A DNA stretch of 10,445 nt from Acidobacteriaceae bacterium. GTDB lineage: Bacteria > Acidobacteriota > Terriglobia > Terriglobales > Acidobacteriaceae. The DNA is taken from positions 1-10,445 of the forward strand of contig JASIJX010000075.1 in NCBI GenBank assembly GCA_030049955.1. The letters are read 5' to 3'. Position numbers and translations under genes: made by a program. Below the pieces are notes generated by a model, which worked only from the letters and a program-made list of their open reading frames with translations, ran no database searches and had not been told where the DNA came from. Within the stretch, counting starts at the first letter, position 1. Each line of letters opens with the position of its first letter. This document shows, piece after piece, positions 1 through 6,350 of this stretch.

Positions 1-1
1 G

Positions 2-1456
2 CGCGCGCAAGGCAAGATCGTTCTGGCCACGGTGAAAGGCGACGTGCACGATATCGGCAAGAACATCGTGGGAGTGGTGCTGGCTTGCAACAATTATGAA
101 GTCATCGACATGGGCGTGATGGTGCCGGCGGAAAAAATCCTCGAGCGAGCGCGCGCCGAGGGCGCCGACATCATCGGGCTGAGCGGCCTGATCACGCCTT
201 CGCTCGATGAGATGGTGCACGTGGCGCGAGAGATGGAGCGGCAGCAGTTCAAGCTGCCGCTGCTGATCGGCGGCGCGACGACGAGCCGAGCGCATACGGC
301 CATCAAGATTGCACCGAATTACAGCCAGCCCGTAGTGCATGTGCTGGATGCGAGCCGAGCCGTGCCCGTCGCCACGAGCCTGCTGAGCGAAGAAAACCGC
401 GACGCATTCATTGCAGAGCATCGCGCCGAGTACGAAGCGCTGCGGCGCTCTCACGCTGCGCCGCGCCAGCAGACGGTGCCGATTGAAGCCGCCCGCGCTC
501 GCCGCACGCCGATCGAGTGGCGCGTCGAGGATGTGCCTGCACCTTCATTCACTGGCATCCGCGTGCTGAATGATTTTCCGCTGGCCACACTGCGCGAGTT
601 CATTGACTGGTCGCCATTCTTCCACACCTGGGAATTGAAAGGCGTTTATCCGCGTATCCTTGACGACCCGCAACAGGGCGAGCAGGCGCGGCAGTTGTTT
701 GCCGAGGCGCAGGCGCTGCTGGACAAGATCATCAAAGAAAAGCTGCTGACGGCCCGTGCTGTTTACGGATTGTTCCCGGCCAATGCCGTGGTGGATGACG
801 TGGAACTGTTTGCAGACTCCCACCGCACGCAGCACCTGGCAACGCTCCACTTCCTGCGCCAGCAGGCCAACCGCGAGGGCAGCGAGCCGTGCCGTGCGCT
901 GGCGGATTTTATTGCGCCGCGCGAAACCGGACTGGCCGACCACATCGGCGCATTTGCGGTGACGAGCGGCATCGGCCTCAAGGATCTGTGCGCCAGCTTC
1001 CGCGCCCAGCACGACGATTACAACGCCATCATGGCCGAGGCGCTGGCCGACCGGCTGGCCGAGGCATTTGCCGAGTGCCTGCACAAGCGCGTGCGCGAGG
1101 AATGGGGCTACGGCTGCGCCGAACACTTGACGAACGAAGACCTCATCCACGAAAAGTACCGCGGCATCCGGCCCGCGCCCGGTTATCCTGCGTGCCCCGA
1201 TCACACGGAAAAGGCGGCCATCTGGCGGCTGCTCGACGTGACGGCGAACACCGGCATTGAGCTGACCGAATCGTTCGCCATGTGGCCGGGGTCGAGCGTG
1301 AGCGGTTTCTACTTTGCGCACCCTGAGTCGCGCTACTTCCATGTGGGCAGAATCGACCGCGACCAGGTGGCCGATTATGCCGCCCGCAAGGGGATGACTC
1401 TCAAGGAAGTGGAACGCTGGCTGGGACCGAATCTGAATTACGACCCAGCTTCATAA
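2..1456 (+). CDS. metH: Methionine synthase MetH, cobalamin-dependent, C-terminal part (5' truncated by window)
   Basis: MetH transfers the methyl group of 5-methyltetrahydrofolate through cobalamin to homocysteine, giving methionine in the cytoplasm. The frame is open from the window edge, so this is the last 484 residues of a protein usually near 1,200. What is seen: the B12-binding signature DVHDIG (D14, H16, G19 of the fragment; the His is the lower cobalt ligand), the matching SGL (about residue 61) and IGGATTS (about 89-95), then the AdoMet-binding reactivation domain from about residue 190. That domain carries [12 protein letters not shown], the AdoMet motif [15 protein letters not shown] (390-404), and the typical ending with [12 protein letters not shown]. 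An internal GTG at 32 is not a real start, because the homology continues upstream of it. The homocysteine and folate domains must lie left of the window or, less likely, in a separate gene. No frameshift is seen. Family assignment is very secure. Confidence 0.97.
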   Translation, partial: RAQGKIVLATVKGDVHDIGKNIVGVVLACNNYEVIDMGVMVPAEKILERARAEGADIIGLSGLITPSLDEMVHVAREMERQQFKLPLLIGGATTSRAHTAIKIAPNYSQPVVHVLDASRAVPVATSLLSEENRDAFIAEHRAEYEALRRSHAAPRQQTVPIEAARARRTPIEWRVEDVPAPSFTGIRVLNDFPLATLREFIDWSPFFHTWELKGVYPRILDDPQQGEQARQLFAEAQALLDKIIKEKLLTARAVYGLFPANAVVDDVELFADSHRTQHLATLHFLRQQANREGSEPCRALADFIAPRETGLADHIGAFAVTSGIGLKDLCASFRAQHDDYNAIMAEALADRLAEAFAECLHKRVREEWGYGCAEHLTNEDLIHEKYRGIRPAPGYPACPDHTEKAAIWRLLDVTANTGIELTESFAMWPGSSVSGFYFAHPESRYFHVGRIDRDQVADYAARKGMTLKEVERWLGPNLNYDPAS

Positions 1457-1458
1457 CG

Positions 1459-1478
1459 GTCCGGATGCAAATCCGGAC
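1459..1478 (+). terminator. Perfect 8-bp hairpin with GCAA tetraloop just after metH; possible 3'-end structure
   Basis: GTCCGGAT (1459-1466) and ATCCGGAC (1471-1478) are exact inverted complements around the loop GCAA, a stable GNRA tetraloop. It begins three bases after the metH stop codon, where a transcript 3'-end hairpin is expected. No T-tract follows (the next bases are GCATCATATTG), so it is not a canonical intrinsic terminator. It may be a Rho-associated or RNA-stabilising 3' structure. Confidence 0.4.
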
Positions 1479-1703
1479 GCATCATATTGAAGCGGTTGGG
1501 GCTGCGGTCGCGCGCCTCGCACCTGGGAAAAATAAGCGGATGTCATCGCGTTCCGTTTGTCGCCGTCTAATAATTTTTTTTCGATTCTGCCGAAACTTTC
1601 TCCGAAACCTCCGGGTTTACCCCGTTATCTCGGGGCTCTACTTAACACCGTTTCTCGGAAGGTCGAACTCACGAGAGGCATCAAATCGGCTTTTCCCCAC
1701 ATT

Positions 1704-1745
1704 CTGCCGATGACCGCGCAATCCGGTCTGCGCGGGTCAGGGCAG
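1704..1745 (+). other. 42-nt bulged stem-loop in the leader of the secreted-protein gene
   Basis: The outer arms CTGCC (1704-1708) and GGCAG (1741-1745) pair. After a small internal loop, GACCGCGCA (1712-1720) pairs with TGCGCGG-G-GTC (1729-1738), leaving one bulged G at 1736. The loop is ATCCGGTC. That gives 14 base pairs in 42 nt, ending 52 nt before the ATG at 1798. No T-run follows, so it is not an intrinsic terminator. It could be a leader RNA structure, a protein-binding dyad or a dispersed palindromic repeat. The pairing is seen directly; any role is inference. Confidence 0.45.
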
Positions 1746-1787
1746 CGTGTCGCTCAAACAGTCGGCACTATACCGGAATTCTGCCTT

Positions 1788-1792
1788 GGAGG
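1788..1792 (+). promoter_or_regulatory. Ribosome binding site GGAGG that fixes the start at 1798
   Basis: GGAGG sits 5 nt before ATG at 1798. The same frame is open further upstream to a GTG at 1747, but that GTG has no comparable site and would place 17 extra residues before a well-formed signal peptide. The ATG is therefore preferred. Confidence 0.8.
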
Positions 1793-1797
1793 CTCCC

Positions 1798-2775
1798 ATG
1801 AACCCTTTCTCGCCACGCATCTCGTTCGGCAAGTCGTTCCTGTTCCGTTCATTGTCCGGGTTCTCGTTGCTCGGGCTCCTGCTGTTCCTAACTCCACAGC
1901 TCTTTGCGGACTCGCAGCGGCTCATTCCCGCCGGCTCGCTCGTCTCCTGCACCACCGGCGACGCGCGGATCTCATCCAAGACCACTGCTCCGGGCGATCC
2001 GGTGCTCTGCAAGGTGGAGCACCGCCGCGGAGATTTCATGCTCCCCTACGGCAGCTACCTGGGCGGCGAATTCTCCGAGTACAAGGATCCCGGCCACTTT
2101 GTTGGCAAGGGCTGGATGCTGCTTTCGTTTGACCGGCTGTACGTGGGCGACACCGTAGTGCCCATCGACGCCAAAGTGGTGGACGTGCCGGGCTACAAAA
2201 TTGACGCGCAGGGCCGCATCATTGGCAAAGGCCACGCCGTGCGCGACACGATCACGTGGATGATCCCGGTGCTGTGGCCGATCGACCTGATCAATCTGCC
2301 GCGCCGCGGACCGCGCCCTACGCTCAAGGCTGAAACGGCGCTCACGCTGCGAGTGATGGAAGACATTCAGGTGCCGGAGACGCCGGAACCACAGCGCGAT
2401 CCGTACGGGCTGATTCCGCGCGGCCAGGGCGAGAACGACACACCTCCGCCTCCGGCGGAAGATCAGCAGCCTGCTCCGCAGATGAGCTATGACCAGCAGC
2501 CAGCGCCGTATTATGCGCCGCCTCCGCCGCCCCCGGTGATTGCGTATGCGGTGCCTGTGCCGCCGCCTTATTTTGTTGCTCCGCCGCCTGCGTTCGTGGC
2601 TTATGGGGGCTTCTTCGTTGGTCCGCGCGTGGCTTACGGCTACGGACCGGGTTTCTACGCGGGGCGTCCCTTTGCCGCTTACGCTCCGCGCGCGTACGGG
2701 TATGGCTATGCGCGCGGCTACGCCATGGGCGGGCGTGTGGCTGTCGGATTCCGTGGAGGTTTTCGCGGGCGCTAG
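1798..2775 (+). CDS. Secreted protein of unknown function with Pro-rich linker and Tyr/Gly-rich C-terminus
   Basis: The 325-residue product opens with a signal peptide: basic residues, a hydrophobic run (GFSLLGLLLFL) and a likely signal peptidase I site after LFA, near residue 37. The mature part starts RLIPAGSLVSC and continues with APGDPVLCKVE and LPYGSYLGGEF. This pattern recalls the beta-barrel domain shared with TrbI/VirB10-like proteins, and I recall similar secreted proteins in Acidobacteriota. From about residue 207 the chain becomes low-complexity: Pro/Gln-rich with runs of prolines (PPPPPP), then rich in Tyr, Gly, Ala and Phe, ending GGFRGGFRGR. Export to the periplasm or cell surface is well supported. 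No catalytic motif is visible and the function is unknown. It stands apart from metH behind a structured leader and meets the LacI regulator tail to tail. Confidence 0.85.
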   Translation: MNPFSPRISFGKSFLFRSLSGFSLLGLLLFLTPQLFADSQRLIPAGSLVSCTTGDARISSKTTAPGDPVLCKVEHRRGDFMLPYGSYLGGEFSEYKDPGHFVGKGWMLLSFDRLYVGDTVVPIDAKVVDVPGYKIDAQGRIIGKGHAVRDTITWMIPVLWPIDLINLPRRGPRPTLKAETALTLRVMEDIQVPETPEPQRDPYGLIPRGQGENDTPPPPAEDQQPAPQMSYDQQPAPYYAPPPPPPVIAYAVPVPPPYFVAPPPAFVAYGGFFVGPRVAYGYGPGFYAGRPFAAYAPRAYGYGYARGYAMGGRVAVGFRGGFRGR

Positions 2776-3818
2776 GACGCCGGCGGGGCGGTAGACCCGC
2801 GCACCACTAGGTGCGTGGAAACCAGAAACTCGCGCTGCAGCTTCGTGCTTGCGCGATCCTCGGTCTGCTGGCGCAACGCATCAAAGGCTGCGCGGGCAAG
2901 GTCGGTGCGCGAAAGCCGGATGGTGGTCAGCGGAGGCAGAGTGAACTCCGCGAAGTCAATGTCGTCGAGGCCCACGACGGAGATGTCGGAGGGAACGCGC
3001 AGGCCGTCCATGTAGGCGGCGCGCAGAACGCCGATGGCAGTCATATCGTTCGAGCAGATGACGGCGGTGGGCTGCTCACCGGGCGCGCGCAGTTTGGCGA
3101 AGCCGCCCACGCCGCCCTTCAGCGTGTGATCGCACTCGATGATCCACTTTGTCTGAATGTCCAGGCCTGCGGCCCGCATGGCAGTTCGAAAGTCGTTCTC
3201 GCGCGTAATGGCGGAGTGCAGCGAATGCGGGCCGGCGAGAAATGCGATGCGCCTATGTCCGAGAGCCGCCAGATGTTCGACGGCGGCGCGAATGCCGGTG
3301 GAATAGTCCAGCAGGATGGTGCTCGCCTTTGGGTCTTCAAGCTGGAACTCGGCGAGTACGATGGGCACGCCGTGATTCACCAACTCGTCCAACACAGTTT
3401 CTTCTTCGCCGAAGGTCATTACGGCAACGCCGTCGACCTTGCGCTCCAGCATGCGGCGCACGCATTTGGTCAGAACGGCGGGATCGCTGTTCGAGGAGCT
3501 GACCAGGATCTCGTATCCGGAGGCGACGGCAAGCTCTTCGAAGCTCTGAATCAGCTCCGGGAAAAACGGATTGACGATGTTTTCAACGATGATGCCGAGC
3601 AGCCGGCTGCGGCCGGAGACCAGCGTCCGCGCGTGCGTGTTGGGAAAGTAATTGAGCTGATTGATAGCGTGCCATACACGCTTGCGCAAACCGTCGCTGA
3701 CCAATGTTGAGCCGTTAATGGTGCGCGAAACGGTGGCGATTGAGACCTTGGCAAGAGCGGCGACAGCACGAATGTCGGGTGTTTTGGCCGATTTCTTCAG
3801 GAGAACTTTGCGCGGCAC
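2772..3818 (-). CDS. LacI-family transcriptional regulator
   Basis: This is a DNA-binding repressor or activator that responds to a small ligand, usually a sugar or sugar acid. Its N-terminal LacI helix-turn-helix (about residues 14-45) contains TPDIRAVAALAKVSIATVSR, followed by the hinge-region motif NYFPNTHARTL. The ligand-binding domain shows LGIIVENIVNPFFPELI, AALGHRRIAFLAGP, ICSNDMTAIG and ISVVGLDDIDFAEFTLPPLTTI, and the protein ends in the usual VVRGSTAPP. The frame is open to an ATG at 4010, but those 64 extra residues look non-coding. The GTG at 3818 gives 348 residues, the normal family length, and has AGGA (3831-3828) 9 nt upstream. Its stop overlaps the convergent gene's stop within CTAG. 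An inverted repeat upstream suggests autoregulation. The effector is unknown; the neighbouring glycerate kinase hints at a sugar-acid pathway. Confidence 0.92.
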   Translation of the reverse strand: MPRKVLLKKSAKTPDIRAVAALAKVSIATVSRTINGSTLVSDGLRKRVWHAINQLNYFPNTHARTLVSGRSRLLGIIVENIVNPFFPELIQSFEELAVASGYEILVSSSNSDPAVLTKCVRRMLERKVDGVAVMTFGEEETVLDELVNHGVPIVLAEFQLEDPKASTILLDYSTGIRAAVEHLAALGHRRIAFLAGPHSLHSAITRENDFRTAMRAAGLDIQTKWIIECDHTLKGGVGGFAKLRAPGEQPTAVICSNDMTAIGVLRAAYMDGLRVPSDISVVGLDDIDFAEFTLPPLTTIRLSRTDLARAAFDALRQQTEDRASTKLQREFLVSTHLVVRGSTAPPAS

Positions 3819-3855
3819 GAGCTCAAGTCCTGCGGGCTGGAAAGTTAAGTGCAAC

Positions 3856-3870
3856 TGCAATGGTATTGCA
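3856..3870 (-). promoter_or_regulatory. Putative LacI-family operator, inverted repeat TGCAAT-N3-ATTGCA
   Basis: TGCAAT (3856-3861) and ATTGCA (3865-3870) form a perfect 6-bp inverted repeat around GGT. The half-sites match the TGnAAn…nTTnCA pattern common to LacI-family operators, here with an odd-length centre as in the classical lac operator. It lies 37 nt upstream of the proposed GTG start of the LacI-type gene, a fitting place for autorepression. No -35/-10 pair could be assigned around it with confidence. Confidence 0.5.
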
Positions 3871-4065
3871 TCCGCCGGTGGATCGCTGTGGTAAAAACGC
3901 GAAATCTTTATGCGCGCGTAAATGGCGGAGTTAGAACCGACACCTCTCAGGCTTTGAAAGTCTGATTGATTTTGAACGTTTTCGGCGCGGCTACAGCAGT
4001 GCTTTTTCAAAAAACTCAGCGGCGAACCGTGAAGTTGTATCCTTTCAAAACGGTGGGAGGTCCCG

Positions 4066-5559
4066 CTACTCGTCGGCGATAAGCAGTCGCAGATCGCGCA
4101 GGTTCATGCCTGTGGGGCCGGTCACGACCGAATCTCCCAGCGCAGTAAACAGCGGGCAGGCATTGAACTCGCGGAGCGAGCGCTCCGGATCGAAGCCGAA
4201 GGCGCGGGCGCGCGCCACTGTGGTCGGATCGGCGATGGCTCCCGCCGATTGCGTGTTCCCGTCGATGCCGTCCGAGCCTGCACTGAAGACAGCGAGCCGC
4301 TCGCCCGGATACTTTGCCAGATCGAGAGCGCAGGCCAGAACAAACTGCTGGTTGCGGCCGCCGGCGCCGGGATTCCGGTTCAGCGTCACCGTAACTTCGC
4401 CCACGCTGATGAGGCACAGACGTTTGTGCGCGGTGCGCAGGGCGTGGAAGCGCTCAAGAAGATACCGCGCCGCGGCTGCATAGTCCCAGTCGTCGCAACT
4501 GTTGTCGACCACGGTGTAGTAGCCGGCCTGGCGGGCCAGCGCGCGAGCGTTCTCCACCAGGTCGTGAGTCGAGAGCAGGATCTCGAAGACCGAATCGCGA
4601 AAGGCCGGATCTTCCTCGCTCATGTTTGAGGCCGGCGCCGAACCGGGTGTCGAAGCGGATGTCGTGCGGCGCGGCTGCCGCAAGTCGCCCGAGTCGCGCG
4701 ATTCTCGCCAGGGCAGGCGGGGACGAAACGACGGCCGCCGGCTCTTGTTGCCCGGCGACTCCGGCATATCGGCGCGCTCGAAAAAGGCGCGCACGGAGGG
4801 CGGCAGTTTTTCGTTGAGCCCGTAACGCGCCAGCAATTCGCGCACTTCCTCCACAGTGGAGTGGTCGGGCGAAGTTGGCCCCGAAGAGAGCGCATCGAGC
4901 GAGCGCAGCGGCACGTCCGGCAACAGCAGACTCACCTTCATCGCATCCGGCGCGGCAATGGCCAGCCGCCCGCCCTTTACTGCGGAAAAATGCTTGCGCA
5001 ACGTGTTGACTTCATTAATGGGCGCGCCCGAAGCCAGCAGCGCGCGATGAAAGGCGACGGTGTCGTCGAGCGAGATCTCCGGGTCGATAGGCAGATCGAA
5101 GATCGCCGAGCCGCCGCCGGAGATGAGGAAGAAGATCAGCGTGTCCTTACGCGCCTTCTTGAGCATGGCCAGCGCCGCTTTCGCTGCGCTGAATGAGTCT
5201 TCGTTGGGAACCGGATGGCCGCCCTCGAAGTAACGGATGCGCCAGTTGCGCTTGCTGGGCACAACATTGGTACAACAGATGCCGCGCAGGCCCTTGCGGC
5301 GCGGCAAGCGCTCGAGCAGGATGTCGAGCATGGGCGGCGCAGCCTTGCCGATGGCCACGACAAAGATGCGCCGGTAGGCGGCGAGATCGATCACGTCCGG
5401 GCCGCTGCCGTCCGACATCAGCCGCACCATCTTCGAGCCATCAAAACGAATGCGCCGGTCGAACGCCGTGGCGATGTCGCTGGCCTCGATGGCAGTAGTG
5501 AACATCTCTGTTGACTTAACGTGCAGGCTTTCGAGAACCATGTCGCTTGCCGGGGTCAT
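4066..5559 (-). CDS. Glycerate 2-kinase, GK-II type (DUF4147 and MOFRL domains)
   Basis: The likely reaction is ATP-dependent phosphorylation of D-glycerate to 2-phosphoglycerate, feeding glyoxylate, tartrate or sugar-acid breakdown into glycolysis. Of 497 residues, the N-terminal DUF4147 part shows AIGKAAPPM (Lys at about 72, the conserved family lysine), GHPVPNEDS (114-122), SGGGSA (147-152) and SGAPINEVNTLRKHFSAVKGG. The C-terminal MOFRL part shows GEVTVTL, GAGGRNQQ (398-405), SAGSDGIDGNT and TGPTGMNLRDL. The start is ATG at 5559, overlapping the hydrolase stop as ATGA and preceded by AAGGAG 8 nt upstream; an in-frame TTG at 5580 was rejected. An unusual Arg/Ser/Pro-rich stretch of about 45-50 residues (about 265-315) interrupts the place where relatives read directly from ETPKPG-like to DP-F. 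Length is 40-70 residues above many relatives, in line with that insertion. GckA and TtuD are names used in this family; which applies is unknown. Confidence 0.92.
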   Translation of the reverse strand: MTPASDMVLESLHVKSTEMFTTAIEASDIATAFDRRIRFDGSKMVRLMSDGSGPDVIDLAAYRRIFVVAIGKAAPPMLDILLERLPRRKGLRGICCTNVVPSKRNWRIRYFEGGHPVPNEDSFSAAKAALAMLKKARKDTLIFFLISGGGSAIFDLPIDPEISLDDTVAFHRALLASGAPINEVNTLRKHFSAVKGGRLAIAAPDAMKVSLLLPDVPLRSLDALSSGPTSPDHSTVEEVRELLARYGLNEKLPPSVRAFFERADMPESPGNKSRRPSFRPRLPWRESRDSGDLRQPRRTTSASTPGSAPASNMSEEDPAFRDSVFEILLSTHDLVENARALARQAGYYTVVDNSCDDWDYAAAARYLLERFHALRTAHKRLCLISVGEVTVTLNRNPGAGGRNQQFVLACALDLAKYPGERLAVFSAGSDGIDGNTQSAGAIADPTTVARARAFGFDPERSLREFNACPLFTALGDSVVTGPTGMNLRDLRLLIADE

Positions 5560-6272
5560 AACAACTGCTCCTTCAACCAACCGGCGAGCGCGTTCTGCAT
5601 TTGCTCTAAATGACCGGTGAAGAAATGATCGGAATCTCGGATAAGTATTAATTGTTTGGGATCGGCGGCTGCAGCCGTGACTTCGCGCAATTGAGCAACC
5701 GGCCCGAACTCATCGTGGTCGCCGCTAAGGAAGAGCTTGGGGAGAGTGGCGTTGTGCAGGAAGCGGTAGTGGTAATCGCGGCCGTCGGCGTGGGTAGGAA
5801 GGCCGAGAGCAATGACGGCGCGCACATTCGGACGCGTTTGGCCCTGGCCGCAACAGGCCCACAGCGCCATCGCCGAGCCAAAGCTGAACCCGGCGACGAC
5901 GACCGGCCGCCGGTATTTATGATCGAGCCAATCGAGCGCCGCCTCAACGTCGCCGACCTCCGCCTTGCCGTCGCGTTTTCCCTGGCTCAGGCCGGTTCCG
6001 CGAAAGTTGAAGCGCAGCACAGGAAAGCCGAAGCCCCATTCACTGGCGTTCAAAACTTTCATCGCGCGGTACACCACCTTGTGGTGCATCGTTCCGCCGT
6101 AGTTGGGATTGGGATGACAGACAAGCGCCGCGAATGGCGCGCCGGGCGCGCCCGCATTCAACAGAGCTTCCAGCCTGCCTGCGGGCCCGTTTAACTCTAC
6201 GCTGCGCATTGTGCCCGCCGGTCTGGCGCCGGGGTGCGAGGATGAAACTGCGGCCTTCATTCCACTCATCAT
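5556..6272 (-). CDS. Alpha/beta hydrolase, COG2945-like
   Basis: This is a cytoplasmic serine hydrolase of the alpha/beta fold with unknown substrate. Motifs match the COG2945 group: CHPNPNYGGTMHHKVV (52-67), LRFNFRGTGLSQG (86-98), the nucleophile elbow GFSFGS (Ser130), the likely acid Asp in SGDHDEFGP (about 187), and the final His in RDSDHFF (216). All three members of a catalytic triad are therefore visible. The start is uncertain. The ATG at 6272 (238 residues) is used here; ATGs at 6269, 6260 and 6209 are possible, and the last would begin right at the domain (MRSVELNG). None has a strong ribosome binding site. The GTG frame up to 6326 overlaps the palindrome of the divergent spacer and is less likely. 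It lies first in a two-gene unit with the glycerate kinase, and is divergent from the M20 hydrolase gene. Confidence 0.88.
   Translation of the reverse strand: MMSGMKAAVSSSHPGARPAGTMRSVELNGPAGRLEALLNAGAPGAPFAALVCHPNPNYGGTMHHKVVYRAMKVLNASEWGFGFPVLRFNFRGTGLSQGKRDGKAEVGDVEAALDWLDHKYRRPVVVAGFSFGSAMALWACCGQGQTRPNVRAVIALGLPTHADGRDYHYRFLHNATLPKLFLSGDHDEFGPVAQLREVTAAAADPKQLILIRDSDHFFTGHLEQMQNALAGWLKEQLL
5568..5573 (-). promoter_or_regulatory. Ribosome binding site AAGGAG inside the hydrolase end, fixes the kinase start
   Basis: On the minus strand AAGGAG (5573-5568) lies 8 nt before the ATG at 5559 and inside the last codons of the upstream hydrolase. Together with the ATGA overlap it points to translational coupling of the two genes. 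Confidence 0.75.
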
Positions 6273-6298
6273 TTTAACCCGCAAATCGCCGGCCGTTG

Positions 6299-6337
6299 TA
6301 CCCGTAGAATGCTCAGGCCGGAGCACCCGCTACGGTA
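6299..6337. promoter_or_regulatory. Nested dyad symmetry in the divergent spacer
   Basis: The outer arms TACCCGTAG (6299-6307) and CTACGGTA (6330-6337) are complementary except for one extra C. Inside them TGCTCAGGCCGGAGCA (6310-6325) is a palindrome with a single mismatched pair. It sits in the 78-bp gap between the hydrolase and M20 genes, so it could be a shared operator or a transcript hairpin. Because of the symmetry both strands encode MLRPEH here, which explains the similar-looking upstream extensions of both genes. A role is inference only. Confidence 0.45.
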
Positions 6338-6350
6338 TTCTGACAGCATC

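Larger units (their letters stand above)
1457..1797. other. Intergenic region of 341 bp with several short hairpins, no gene supported
   Basis: No credible coding region is visible: one 82-codon frame starting at 1465 has no ribosome binding site, begins inside a hairpin and has no recognisable motif. The stretch holds a GNRA-loop hairpin right after metH (1459-1478) and a T-run at about 1574-1581 with no good stem before it. It also holds a CCGAAAC direct repeat (1590-1596 and 1602-1608) and a small CCCCG/CGGGG stem (1620-1635). That stem would compete with an overlapping CGGG/CCCG stem. Last comes a 42-nt bulged stem-loop (1704-1745). It is lower in GC than the genes beside it. No promoter with both a -35 and a -10 box could be assigned with confidence. 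Most of the 3' part is likely the 5' leader of the secreted-protein gene at 1798. Confidence 0.6.

Noticed and set aside
545..1342. Long open frame of 265 codons opposite metH
   Set aside because: It is a shadow of the metH codon pattern; metH on the other strand is strongly conserved across the same bases.
1574..1581. T-run as an intrinsic terminator of metH
   Set aside because: No stable stem lies directly before it, so it does not meet the usual form.
1465..1713. Possible 82-codon gene after metH
   Set aside because: Its ATG lies inside a hairpin, it has no ribosome binding site, and the product is a basic mixture with no motif, typical of chance frames.
2811..3710. Long open frame of about 300 codons on the + strand opposite the LacI-type gene
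   Set aside because: It has no recognisable motif and mirrors the LacI-type coding sequence; GC-rich DNA often leaves such antisense frames open.
3819..4010. A 64-residue N-terminal extension of the LacI-type regulator from ATG 4010
   Set aside because: It has no family similarity, spans the putative operator, and the GTG at 3818 has a ribosome binding site and gives the normal LacI length.
6309..6350. Upstream start of the M20 protein at ATG 6309
   Set aside because: It falls inside the nested palindrome, has no ribosome binding site, and adds 14 residues outside the family's normal start; ATG 6351 is preferred, though not proven.
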